46,294 nt of DNA from an uncultured Clostridia bacterium (GTDB lineage: Bacteria; Bacillota; Clostridia; Oscillospirales; QAMX01): contig CALWJF010000065.1 in the NCBI GenBank assembly GCA_944380935.1, positions 1 to 46,294 of the forward strand, written 5' to 3'. Of the stretch, positions 26,601-33,948 are shown piece by piece. Position 1 is the stretch's first letter, and each line of letters opens with the position of its first letter. A program made the position numbers and the translations under genes. The notes under the pieces are model-generated. The model worked only from the letters and a program-made list of their open reading frames with translations, was not told the origin of the DNA and did not search any database.

Positions 26601-26698
26601 CCGTATAGGAACCGCGCACGCCTTTTTATGCAGCAGCAAAGAGAGGGAATCTGCAACACAAAAAGGAAAAAAGGGGGAATACACGCAGTCCTATACGG
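26601..26698 (-). other. Nested inverted-repeat element between kinase and transporter
   Basis: A perfect 10-base inverted repeat, CCGTATAGGA (26601-26610) and TCCTATACGG (26689-26698), encloses a second arm pair (CCTTTTT and AAAAAGG) and a third (GCAG/CTGC). As RNA it would fold into a ~98-base extended hairpin with internal loops. No T-run follows on either strand, so it is not an ordinary terminator. It may be an RNA processing or regulatory element, or a small MITE-like insertion. Confidence 0.5.
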
Positions 26699-26739
26699 CT
26701 GTTTCAGGGGGAGACTATCGGCATACGAATGCCTGGAAA

Positions 26740-27810
26740 CTATCCTTTATCCATATGTATATGGGCGCCTTTGCCTTGCGTGTTTGGCAACGGCAAAAGC
26801 ACCGTGAATGTTGCGCCAAATCCGGGCTCACTGTGAACTTCCACCCGGCCGTCCAGCGCATCGAGAATGTTTTTAACCAGTGCAAGCCCCAGACCATTTC
26901 CTTCGCTTTTATGCGAGGTGTCCGCCTGATAAAACTTTTCGAAAATATGGCTCTGCGCCTGCGGGCTGATGCCGGGTCCTGCATCAGCAACGGTAAAAAT
27001 CAATACGCGATCCTGTATATATAACCGGATTTTTACACAGCTCTCCGGATAACTAAACTTGACCGCATTCTCAATCAGATTCGACCACACGTGGTACAGC
27101 GGTCTTTCCGCACCATAATATTCCACACGCTGCAAATCCACATCCAAATCCAACTGTTTTTCACTCCATTTCGGTTCCAACGTTACAATTGCTTCGCGAA
27201 TCTGCTCATCCAGCCGATAGGTATGTTTTTCAAAAGGCAGGTTCTGGTTTTCAATCCGGGAAAGCAATAAAATATTCCCCACAAGTTCCGAGAGCCGGCG
27301 GGCATTGAACAAAATCTTTTCCGCGCATTCTTTCTGTTCCTGCTCATCCAAATTCGGATCCTGCAAAAGCATGGCATATCCTTCAATTGCGTTAATCGGC
27401 GTTTTGAATTCATGGGAAACATTGGATACAAAATCACTGCGCAGCGTCTCCGTTGCGCTCAGCTCCTGCGTCATAAGATTGAAATCGTTATAAATATTGC
27501 GAATCACATCAATTCGGCTGTCTGCATCCAAACGCACGGTGAAATCACCCGAAGCAACTTTTTGCAGCGCTTCATCCAGCCGTGTAATCGGCGACAGGAT
27601 CTTCCGGCTGAACAGAAACGCAAAAACCGTACCAAAAGCGACACTGACAAAAATTACAAATAAAAGGATTGGGAAACTGGTTATCCGAAATTCCGTGAAC
27701 CGGTCTACCGCTATAACCAACGTCCCGAACAACAACGCGGATACCGTGATGATTCCAAGCGCAATAAGCGTATAATAAAACCGCAGCTTATGCGGAAGAT
27801 TTCTAAACAT
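26740..27810 (-). CDS. Membrane sensor histidine kinase
   Basis: This 356-residue kinase has two membrane segments (~12-34 and ~44-68) with almost no loop between them, so an intramembrane-type sensor is likely. A HAMP domain (~68-120: SRKILSPITRLDEALQKVAS) precedes the dimerisation helix with phospho-acceptor His133 (VSHEFKTPINAIEGYAML). The ATPase domain has the N box NLIENAVKFSYPE, G1 DAGPGISP and G2 GNGLGLALVKNIL. The start overlaps the stop of the response regulator by 8 bases. The lack of an extracytoplasmic domain plus a neighbouring MacB-like transporter suggests, by analogy with Bce-type systems, that the transporter may relay the signal (inference). Confidence 0.94.
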   Translation of the reverse strand: MFRNLPHKLRFYYTLIALGIITVSALLFGTLVIAVDRFTEFRITSFPILLFVIFVSVAFGTVFAFLFSRKILSPITRLDEALQKVASGDFTVRLDADSRIDVIRNIYNDFNLMTQELSATETLRSDFVSNVSHEFKTPINAIEGYAMLLQDPNLDEQEQKECAEKILFNARRLSELVGNILLLSRIENQNLPFEKHTYRLDEQIREAIVTLEPKWSEKQLDLDVDLQRVEYYGAERPLYHVWSNLIENAVKFSYPESCVKIRLYIQDRVLIFTVADAGPGISPQAQSHIFEKFYQADTSHKSEGNGLGLALVKNILDALDGRVEVHSEPGFGATFTVLLPLPNTQGKGAHIHMDKG

Positions 27811-28480
27811 GACGTTTCACCGCTTTATACCCCACGCCGCGCATCGTTACGATTTCAAAATCGGGATTGTTCCGAAACCGCTCCCGCAGCCGCCCAATAT
27901 GCACGTCCACTGTATGCGGGTCCGTTTCCGTATCTACCCCCCAGATATCGTCCATTAACTGCTGGCGGGTAAAAATTCGGCCCGGATAGCTGGTCAGTTT
28001 GTACAGCACCATAAATTCCTTCTGCGGAAGGGACATACTGACGCCGCCGGATACAACGCTCATCGAGTCGTATTCCAGCACCGTATCCCCGATTACCTGC
28101 CGCCGTTCGCTGACCATGCGCGCCCGGCGCAGCAGCGCTTCCACGCGCAGCACCATTTCGTTTACATTGACCGGCTTCACCATATAATCATCGGTCCCGG
28201 ATTGAAATCCGTGCCGCATATCGTCAAAGGCATCTTTCGCTGTGATCATCAGAACCGGAATGCTGATCCCCGCATCCCGCAGCGAAGATACCAGTTCATA
28301 GCCGTCCATAACCGGCATCATGATATCGGATATAATCAGGTCAATATATTCCCGGTCCAGCACATCCAGCGCTTCCTGGCCGTTGGAAACACAAACCGCC
28401 GTATATCCGTTTTTGGTCAGGACACGGTAAAACAATTGCCGGAGTTCAACGTCATCCTCCGCAATAAGGATCCGCATCAT
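27803..28480 (-). CDS. OmpR/PhoB-family response regulator
   Basis: The start is ATG 28480 (MMRILIAEDD), 10 bases after AAAGGAG; 225 residues. The receiver domain (1-115) has the acidic pair at 9-10, phospho-acceptor Asp52 (LIISDIMMPVMDGYE) and the switch lysine in MITAKDAF. The C-terminal winged helix (~130-225) has QKEFMVLYKLTSYPGRIFTR and PHTVDVHIGRLRERF with GVGYK. It shares a transcript with the kinase. A long structured leader and five 11-bp repeats lie upstream, the latter fitting the head-to-tail dimer binding mode of this family, so autoregulation is likely. Confidence 0.95.
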   Translation of the reverse strand: MMRILIAEDDVELRQLFYRVLTKNGYTAVCVSNGQEALDVLDREYIDLIISDIMMPVMDGYELVSSLRDAGISIPVLMITAKDAFDDMRHGFQSGTDDYMVKPVNVNEMVLRVEALLRRARMVSERRQVIGDTVLEYDSMSVVSGGVSMSLPQKEFMVLYKLTSYPGRIFTRQQLMDDIWGVDTETDPHTVDVHIGRLRERFRNNPDFEIVTMRGVGYKAVKRHV

Positions 28481-28705
28481 GGCAATGCACTCCTTTCGCA
28501 TCAATTTCCTCCCGACACGGAAAACTCCCGTGGCAAAACCCCGGCGTTTTCCGCTCCAACACGCCCCGGTCAGAAGCAGTCCGCCGCTCCCCGCGCGGCT
28601 TCCATCGGGCGGTAAGGAGCAGCATTTGGGTATCCCCGCTGTTTTGCTCCTTTGCTTTTCATAAGGGCTTTCCGGTACAAAAACAGATTCCCCAGGCTGC
28701 CCTTT
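28481..28705 (-). ncRNA. Long structured 5' leader of the two-component operon
   Basis: About 225 bases separate the predicted transcription start from the response-regulator ATG. On the minus strand successive hairpins are visible: AAGGGC...GCCCTT; GGAGC...AGC-GGG-loop-CCC...GCT-GCTCC; GCCGC/GCGGC; GGCGT/ACGCC; CACGG/CCGTG just before the ribosome site. No reading frame fits. It resembles a riboswitch-like leader, but I cannot assign it to a known class and see no clear terminator. Confidence 0.45.
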
Positions 28706-28711
28706 TTCCTA

Positions 28712-28740
28712 TGTATAAAATTTTATTTGCAATAAATCAA
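28712..28740 (-). promoter_or_regulatory. Promoter of the response-regulator operon
   Basis: On the minus strand TTGATT (28735-28740), a 17-base spacer and TATACA (28712-28717). The five-fold operator begins 5 bases upstream of the -35. Confidence 0.7.
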
Positions 28741-28745
28741 GTATA

Positions 28746-28796
28746 GTTCAACATAAGTTCAACGGAAGTTGAGATACGGTTGATTTTTGGTTGACC
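28746..28796. promoter_or_regulatory. Five direct repeats of GTTSA at exact 11-bp steps, PhoB/PhoP-type operator
   Basis: GTTCAAC at 28746 and 28757, GTTGAG at 28768, GTTGAT at 28779 and GTTGAC at 28790 are all spaced by 11 bases, one helical turn. This is the arrangement bound by OmpR/PhoB-family dimers. It sits between the divergent promoters of the response regulator and plsC, overlapping the plsC -35. Confidence 0.75.
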
Positions 28797-28809
28797 TGTA
28801 GCTTATAAT
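28780..28809 (+). promoter_or_regulatory. Promoter of plsC-pgsA, overlapping the operator
   Basis: TTGATT (28780-28785), an 18-base spacer and TATAAT (28804-28809). The -35 lies inside the fourth 11-bp repeat, so a bound regulator could activate or block it. Confidence 0.6.
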
Positions 28810-28871
28810 ATAAAAAAGGCTTTCGACTGGTTTCGCCTGATAAGGTCCAGAAGCATAATTTGAGGTGTTTT

Positions 28872-29708
28872 ATGTTGACTTTGGTTTTCGCGCTGCTGGC
28901 AGGAATCTCCTCTGCGTATATCTGTATCGCTTCCGAATATCCCGGTTGGACATGGGTGGGAATGTTTGTGCTGCTGGGTATCGCAGCTTTTGCCGCAATC
29001 CTGATTCTTTATGTAGGGTTCCTTGCGGTCTGCACCCTTTGGGTCAACCCAAAAAAGCCGCAGGATGAAATCAGTCCATTTTATCATTTCCTTCTGACGC
29101 AATCGACCGGTTTACTGGTTCACCTGTGCGGCGTACGGGTCAAAACAGAAGGATTTGAAAACATTCCAAAAGACCGCCCGTTTTTGCTGGTCGGAAATCA
29201 TCGTTCGAACTTTGATCCGATTATCGCCCTGTGGACGCTGCGCCAGTATAAACTTACCTTTGTTTCCAAACCCGAGAATCTGCAAATGCCGCTTGTCGGA
29301 AAAATTTTGTATAAATGCGGCTTTCTTGCCATCGATCGTGAAGACGACCGCCGGGCTGTGACAGCGATTCTGGCTGCTGCCGCGCAGATTCAAAACGGCA
29401 TTTGCAGCGTCGGTATCTACCCGGAAGGCACACGCAACCGGGAAGGGACCGGTTTGCTGCCTTTCAAAAACGGGTCCTTTAAAATCGCGCAGCGCACCGG
29501 TGCGCCCGTCGTTGTCGCTGCAATAGAGGGTACGCAAAACATCCATCGTCACGCACCGCTTCCCACACATGTGCGCTTTTCCATCGCCGGCGTGATCGAG
29601 CAGCCGGAAGGACGGCGCTGTGGTACACAAGAACTATCCCAGCAGGCACAGCAGATGCTCTGCCATACCCTCCATACCCTGGGCATTGAAAATCCCGGTA
29701 AAGCCTAA
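28872..29708 (+). CDS. plsC: 1-acyl-sn-glycerol-3-phosphate acyltransferase (PlsC family)
   Basis: The 278-residue membrane protein starts at ATG 28872 after GAGGTG. Two N-terminal hydrophobic segments precede the acyltransferase domain: motif I GNHRSNFDP (HX4D catalytic pair), motif II with FVSKPENLQMPLVG and AIDREDD, and motif III YPEGTRNREGTG. It should acylate lysophosphatidic acid to phosphatidic acid at the membrane. pgsA follows after 41 bases, so the pair supplies glycerophospholipid. Control by the neighbouring two-component system through the repeats is inferred. PlsC paralogues are common, so substrate preference is open. Confidence 0.93.
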   Translation: MLTLVFALLAGISSAYICIASEYPGWTWVGMFVLLGIAAFAAILILYVGFLAVCTLWVNPKKPQDEISPFYHFLLTQSTGLLVHLCGVRVKTEGFENIPKDRPFLLVGNHRSNFDPIIALWTLRQYKLTFVSKPENLQMPLVGKILYKCGFLAIDREDDRRAVTAILAAAAQIQNGICSVGIYPEGTRNREGTGLLPFKNGSFKIAQRTGAPVVVAAIEGTQNIHRHAPLPTHVRFSIAGVIEQPEGRRCGTQELSQQAQQMLCHTLHTLGIENPGKA

Positions 29709-29749
29709 ATTCTTTGTGCTGAGCCAGGAAAAATGAGGTCGTATATTCT

Positions 29750-30313
29750 ATGAAAAAGAAGATTTTTACCATTCCGAATCTTTTATCCCTGTTTCGGCTG
29801 CTGCTGATCCCACTGATCGTCTGGCTGTTCAGCGTAAAAGAAAATACGCTTTTGGCTATCGCCGTTATTTTGCTTTCGGGCCTGACTGATATCGTCGACG
29901 GATATGTCGCCCGCCATTTTAACATGGTTTCGGATATTGGCAAAATCCTCGATCCGATTGCGGATAAACTGACGCAGGCCGCCGTCTTGATTTGCATCGC
30001 TCTGCGTTTTATACCGGTGCGTTTCCTGTTTGCCCTGATGGCGGTGAAAGAGATCCTGATGGGGGTCTTCGGCCTTATTGTTATCCGGCGTACAAGCATC
30101 GTCAGCGGTGCGCACTGGCACGGTAAATTCTGTACGGTAACGCTTTATTGTGTGATTTTAGTGCATATGTTCTTTTTCTCGTCGCTGCCGCAAACCGTCT
30201 CCGCTGTGCTTTGCGCTGTTTGCGCATTGGTCATGCTTGCATCCTTGCTGCTTTATCTGCGCGAAGATCTGCACCTGTTACAACAAAACTTTGATGAATC
30301 GTCCAAAGCCTGA
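29750..30313 (+). CDS. pgsA: CDP-diacylglycerol-glycerol-3-phosphate 3-phosphatidyltransferase
   Basis: Integral membrane protein of 187 residues, usual for PgsA. The CDP-alcohol phosphotransferase signature D-G-X2-A-R-X8-G-X3-D-X3-D is complete (DGYVAR, then G, then KILDPIADK). N-terminal FTIPNLLSLFRLLLIPLIVW is typical. It makes phosphatidylglycerol phosphate from CDP-diacylglycerol and glycerol-3-phosphate. It is the second gene after plsC and ends at a strong shared terminator. A cardiolipin-synthase-like role for members of this family is a minor alternative. Confidence 0.92.
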   Translation: MKKKIFTIPNLLSLFRLLLIPLIVWLFSVKENTLLAIAVILLSGLTDIVDGYVARHFNMVSDIGKILDPIADKLTQAAVLICIALRFIPVRFLFALMAVKEILMGVFGLIVIRRTSIVSGAHWHGKFCTVTLYCVILVHMFFFSSLPQTVSAVLCAVCALVMLASLLLYLREDLHLLQQNFDESSKA

Positions 30314-30325
30314 TCTGTATAAAAG

Positions 30326-30367
30326 AAGACGGCCCGGAACTTTTGTGTTTTCCGGGCCGTCTTTTTA
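30326..30367. terminator. Bidirectional terminator between pgsA and the GH2 gene
   Basis: A 14-bp stem, AAGACGGCCCGGAA (30326-30339) with TTCCGGGCCGTCTT (30350-30363), has T-runs on both sides (CTTTTTATT on plus, TTCTTTTAT on minus). Confidence 0.93.
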
Positions 30368-32809
30368 TTGCACATGAATCTTCGCTTCTGCTTCCCCAAG
30401 CCCCTCGACCCAAATTTTCAAAACAGCTTCGCCGGCTTCATACCCGGCGCGGATAATCGCCGTAGCACGGCCTTTATAAGTTGTAAACGCACCCGTAGTG
30501 TAATTTTCCTCCGTACATGGATTTCCCGAGCCAAAGCCCTGCAATGTCGCGGCTCCACTTACCTGCGCTTTCGCCGCCAGTGCAGCATTCGGTACGCGGC
30601 GGCCCTGTTGATCTACAATCTCAATCATAGCATAGCACAGCGACTGGCCGTTACCCAGTATATTCGGGCGCTCCAACCGAATCTGAATCCCGGCTGCCGC
30701 CCCGCAGCTCTCAATGCGGTCCCGCGAAACTTCTTCGCCGTTTGTATAACTAATCGCCTCTACAACACCGGGTGTATATACGGCGTCAAATTTCGCCGTA
30801 TACCGGCATGCCTTACCCGCAGGTTTGCGGCCAAGGCTGACCCCATTGACAATCAGTTCCACCTCGTCAGCGCGGGAATATACGTCGATGCCAACCGGTT
30901 TCCCTTCCTGGCCCGGCCAGTACCAGGCGTGTTCTACTTCCGGCCAGCCCCATTTGCTGACAATCTCCTTCACCCCATAATGTTCCGGATGACGGCTGAC
31001 TATATACGTATCGGTGCTGCCCCAAACCACCTTACGGTAGGCCAACTGCGGCATGGGATTTCCGCAGATATCAAAATCCCCGCAATTTGCAAGCCGCCAC
31101 GGATACAGGCACGGGATCGACCAGAACGAGATGTGCTCATCCATCGCATCATCATAAATAACATCCCCGATATGCGCTTCCCCGATATAATCCCAGCTCG
31201 TCCAGGTGAAATCGCCAATCACATACGGCAACTGTTCGACCTTTTCCCAATAGATGTCGATCCGGTTCGGAAAACTTTCCGTACCGCAGAAAACATGGTT
31301 TGGAAAAATCTTCGCATCCGCTTCATAGCGGTTTTCGGCATAATTATACCCGATTACGTCCAGCGGCGCCACAAAAGCGCCCAGGTATTTTTCCGTTAAT
31401 TCATCAAAATACGGCGACTCCAGGCCTTCGGTATTGGGGTTTATCAGCTTCGCTTCATCCGCCGCAATGCGCAGCCGGGCAATTTCGTCTTTCGTTACGG
31501 CATTCATAAAGCCGTTGATGCCGTTTGTAATCAGACGGGTACGGTCAAGCCGGCGCACGCATTCAGCCAGATCGCGGGCATAGCGGTACCCGTCATGCAG
31601 GCCGCTGCGCTCCATGATCTCGTTGCCCGTACTCCACAGGATAATGCTGGGATGGTTACGGTCGCGGGTAACGAACGCTTCCATCTCCTTTTGCCAGTCG
31701 GTGCGGAAATACAGGCCGAAATCGTAGGTGTTTTTTCCAACATTCCAGCAGTCAAACGCTTCATCCAGTACCAGCAGGCCAAGCCGGTCGCAGGCTTCCA
31801 GCATATCACGCGAAGGCGGGTTATGCGCGCAGCGGATCGCATTATACCCATTGTCTTTGTGCAGCTTCAGGCGCCGGTACTCCGCATCATAAAAACTTGC
31901 AGCACCAAGGATGCCGTTTTCATGGTGGACACAACCGCCTTTGAGCTTGACCGTTCGGCCGTTGAGCATAAACCCATGGATACGGTCAACCGAAATCGTA
32001 CGAATTCCAAATAAAGTGTGATCGTCGTCCAGCACTTCACCGTTGCGTTCGATCCGCGCACGCAGAACATACAGCTGCGGATGTTCGATGTCCCAGATCC
32101 GCGCATCCGGAACAACAAGCTTGCAGTGCGCAACCGTCGTTTCCCCTGCCGGGACATGCACAGTCAGCTTTCCTCTTGCGGCAGCAGCTTTACTGCCCTC
32201 ATCCTCCAAATCGATAAAAGCGCGCAGCTGCGCATCTTCATCGGAATCGTTGACTACCCGAAGCTCCACAGCAACCACGGCAGTACCGTCCCTGTCAACG
32301 CGCTCCGTATAGGCATAAATCCCCCACGGCGCAATGTGCAGCTTCGGTGCGCACAGCAAATCTACATGCCGGTAAAGCCCGGAACCGGAATACCAGCGCG
32401 TATTGGGTTCGGCGGAATTGTTAATCTGCACTTCCAGAACATTTTCACCGCCGAAATTCAGATACTTGGTTAAATCCGCATGGAAGGGCGAATATCCATA
32501 ATGATGGGTCATAATCTGATTGCGGTTGATCGTTATGCAGGCATTCATAAACGCGCCATCAAACTCGACCAGTACCCGTTTCCCGCGCACATCCGCCGGT
32601 ACAGTAAAAGTTTTTTGATAATGCCCGCATCCATTGCGGTAATATCCGGTTGTGCGCACGCCGGGCGCATCCGGCGAAGGGTCCGTATGGATTGTAAAAT
32701 CATGGGGAAGATTGACTTCCTGTTCTTCGGAATCAAATTTATTCGCCACACCCATGATCGAATTCGTGTACTTGAATAACCAGCCCCGATCTAAACTGCT
32801 CCGTTTCAT
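30365..32809 (-). CDS. Glycoside hydrolase family 2 (beta-galactosidase/beta-glucuronidase type)
   Basis: This 814-residue protein lacks a signal peptide and starts at ATG 32809 after GAGAGAGG. Domains in order: an N-terminal jelly-roll (RGWLFKYTN, LPHDFTIH, YRNGCGHYQKTF), an immunoglobulin-like domain (~180-280), the TIM barrel with acid/base Glu in IILWSTGNEIM and nucleophile Glu in FCGTESFP, then C-terminal beta domains (DUF4982-like and a big-Ig-like domain: VEAISYTNGEEVSRD, GSGNPCTEENYTTGAF). It should remove beta-linked galactose, glucuronate or a similar sugar from oligosaccharides in the cytoplasm; exact specificity is not readable. Confidence 0.92.
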   Translation of the reverse strand: MKRSSLDRGWLFKYTNSIMGVANKFDSEEQEVNLPHDFTIHTDPSPDAPGVRTTGYYRNGCGHYQKTFTVPADVRGKRVLVEFDGAFMNACITINRNQIMTHHYGYSPFHADLTKYLNFGGENVLEVQINNSAEPNTRWYSGSGLYRHVDLLCAPKLHIAPWGIYAYTERVDRDGTAVVAVELRVVNDSDEDAQLRAFIDLEDEGSKAAAARGKLTVHVPAGETTVAHCKLVVPDARIWDIEHPQLYVLRARIERNGEVLDDDHTLFGIRTISVDRIHGFMLNGRTVKLKGGCVHHENGILGAASFYDAEYRRLKLHKDNGYNAIRCAHNPPSRDMLEACDRLGLLVLDEAFDCWNVGKNTYDFGLYFRTDWQKEMEAFVTRDRNHPSIILWSTGNEIMERSGLHDGYRYARDLAECVRRLDRTRLITNGINGFMNAVTKDEIARLRIAADEAKLINPNTEGLESPYFDELTEKYLGAFVAPLDVIGYNYAENRYEADAKIFPNHVFCGTESFPNRIDIYWEKVEQLPYVIGDFTWTSWDYIGEAHIGDVIYDDAMDEHISFWSIPCLYPWRLANCGDFDICGNPMPQLAYRKVVWGSTDTYIVSRHPEHYGVKEIVSKWGWPEVEHAWYWPGQEGKPVGIDVYSRADEVELIVNGVSLGRKPAGKACRYTAKFDAVYTPGVVEAISYTNGEEVSRDRIESCGAAAGIQIRLERPNILGNGQSLCYAMIEIVDQQGRRVPNAALAAKAQVSGAATLQGFGSGNPCTEENYTTGAFTTYKGRATAIIRAGYEAGEAVLKIWVEGLGEAEAKIHVQ

Positions 32810-32850
32810 AGCAAAACCTCTCTCTTTTCTATTTTTGCCTACATATGGTT

Positions 32851-32879
32851 ATTGTACAAAAAGTTTCCAAAAAAAGCAA
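32851..32879 (-). promoter_or_regulatory. Promoter of the GH2 gene
   Basis: On the minus strand TTGCTT (32874-32879), a 17-base spacer and TACAAT (32851-32856). Confidence 0.7.
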
Positions 32880-32960
32880 TGCGTTTCTCCAATTTTGCCC
32901 GCTGATTTTGCTAAAAATAGAAATCCGTCCGCCAATTTTTAGCCTGCATTCTGTTTTGCT

Positions 32961-33005
32961 TCCAGAAAAAGCCGTCCCGCAGGAGTACTCCTGCGGGACG
33001 GCTTT
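32961..33005 (-). terminator. Terminator of hsp20, a 38-base perfect palindrome
   Basis: AAAGCCGTCCCGCAGGAGT (32968-32986) is followed immediately by its exact reverse complement (32987-33005). On the minus strand TTTTTC follows. A T-poor plus side makes it a minus-strand terminator. Confidence 0.9.
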
Positions 33006-33034
33006 CCTTGTAATTGTTTTTTTATGCTGCGTTT

Positions 33035-33478
33035 TTACTCGATCTGAATGCGGTTCGGCGCCTGAATCTGCGGCGTACCCTTCTTCGGAATCTCCAGCTG
33101 CAAAACACCGGATTCAAATTTACCCTTGATATCCTCCGGCTTTACATCGCCGACATAGAAGCTTCTCATCAACGAGCCTGCATAACGCTCCCGGCGGATA
33201 TAGCGGCCGTTTTTATCTTCTTCATCTTTATCCAGACCCTTTGCGGCTTTTACCGTCAGATAATCATCTTTCAGCTCGACCTCAATCTCATCCTTCTTAA
33301 AGCCCGGAAGATCAATTGCCAGCTTATAGCTGTCCTTGTCTTCCCGGATATCCGTCTTCATCAGGTTCTTCGCGTGTTTTCCGTACAGCGGATTGTTCTT
33401 CGTCGGGAAGAAATTGCGTTCAAACGCGTCATCGAAAAATTCATCCATTAGATTTTCACCAAAAATGCTGGGCAACAT
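33035..33478 (-). CDS. Small heat-shock protein Hsp20 (alpha-crystallin family)
   Basis: A 147-residue chaperone starting at ATG 33478 (GGAGGA upstream). The N-terminal arm (LMDEFFDDAFERNFF) precedes the alpha-crystallin domain (~40-135: KTDIREDKDSYKLAIDLPGF, ELKDDYLTVKAAK, RYIRRERYAGSLMRSFYVG), and the conserved GVLQLEIPK is present. It holds unfolding proteins in a refoldable state. A CIRCE element over the -35 of its promoter implies repression by HrcA, which is more typical of groESL and dnaK operons but is known for hsp20 in Clostridia. Confidence 0.95.
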   Translation of the reverse strand: MLPSIFGENLMDEFFDDAFERNFFPTKNNPLYGKHAKNLMKTDIREDKDSYKLAIDLPGFKKDEIEVELKDDYLTVKAAKGLDKDEEDKNGRYIRRERYAGSLMRSFYVGDVKPEDIKGKFESGVLQLEIPKKGTPQIQAPNRIQIE

Positions 33479-33560
33479 AGTTCATTCCTCCATTTCTTTA
33501 TCAGACAGATGCCCGACCAGGAGGAGGTCTTTAGGAGGCCTTCTTTCTTGGTACACTTAT

Positions 33561-33602
33561 AGTATACACGCAAAATTAGCACTGTCAATAGGTGAGTGCT
33601 AA
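33561..33602 (-). promoter_or_regulatory. hsp20 promoter with CIRCE operator
   Basis: On the minus strand TTGACA (33583-33588), a 16-base spacer and TATACT (33561-33566). The CIRCE inverted repeat at 33576-33602 reads TTAGCACTG-N9-GAGTGCTAA, one mismatch from consensus, and covers the -35. HrcA should bind here. Confidence 0.88.
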
Positions 33603-33809
33603 TGTTTACAAAAAAATCATATTTTATATAATAAAAGTACATAAATTCTTTTGTGTTTGCATTCAGAATTTTAAAAATTTTGGATTCCTTAATGCTAAAA
33701 ACCAGCTATGCAATGATAAAGCATCATATGCAGGCGAAACACTGCCAAAATTTGAAAAACCGGCACTTCCCCGTTGTTTTGACATATAAAATCCAAAAAA
33801 CCGCCTGCT

Positions 33810-33860
33810 TTGCAAAATTTGCAATTTTCCCTTGACAAGGAAGAAAAAAAGGGGTATAGT
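33810..33860 (+). promoter_or_regulatory. Promoter of the IOR operon with an upstream palindrome
   Basis: TTGACA (33832-33837), a 17-base spacer and TATAGT (33855-33860). Eight bases upstream of the -35 lies TTGCAAAATTTGCAA (33810-33824), a perfect 7-base inverted repeat around one base, a candidate operator. The AT-rich stretch 33603-33809 before it holds nothing I can identify. Confidence 0.72.
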
Positions 33861-33948
33861 TTCTTTAATGGTTTAAAGCGATAAAATCCGTTTTCCATTC
33901 CTGTTAATTTTTATAAAATGCGGCCTGTTCGCAGCAGAAGGAGTTTTT

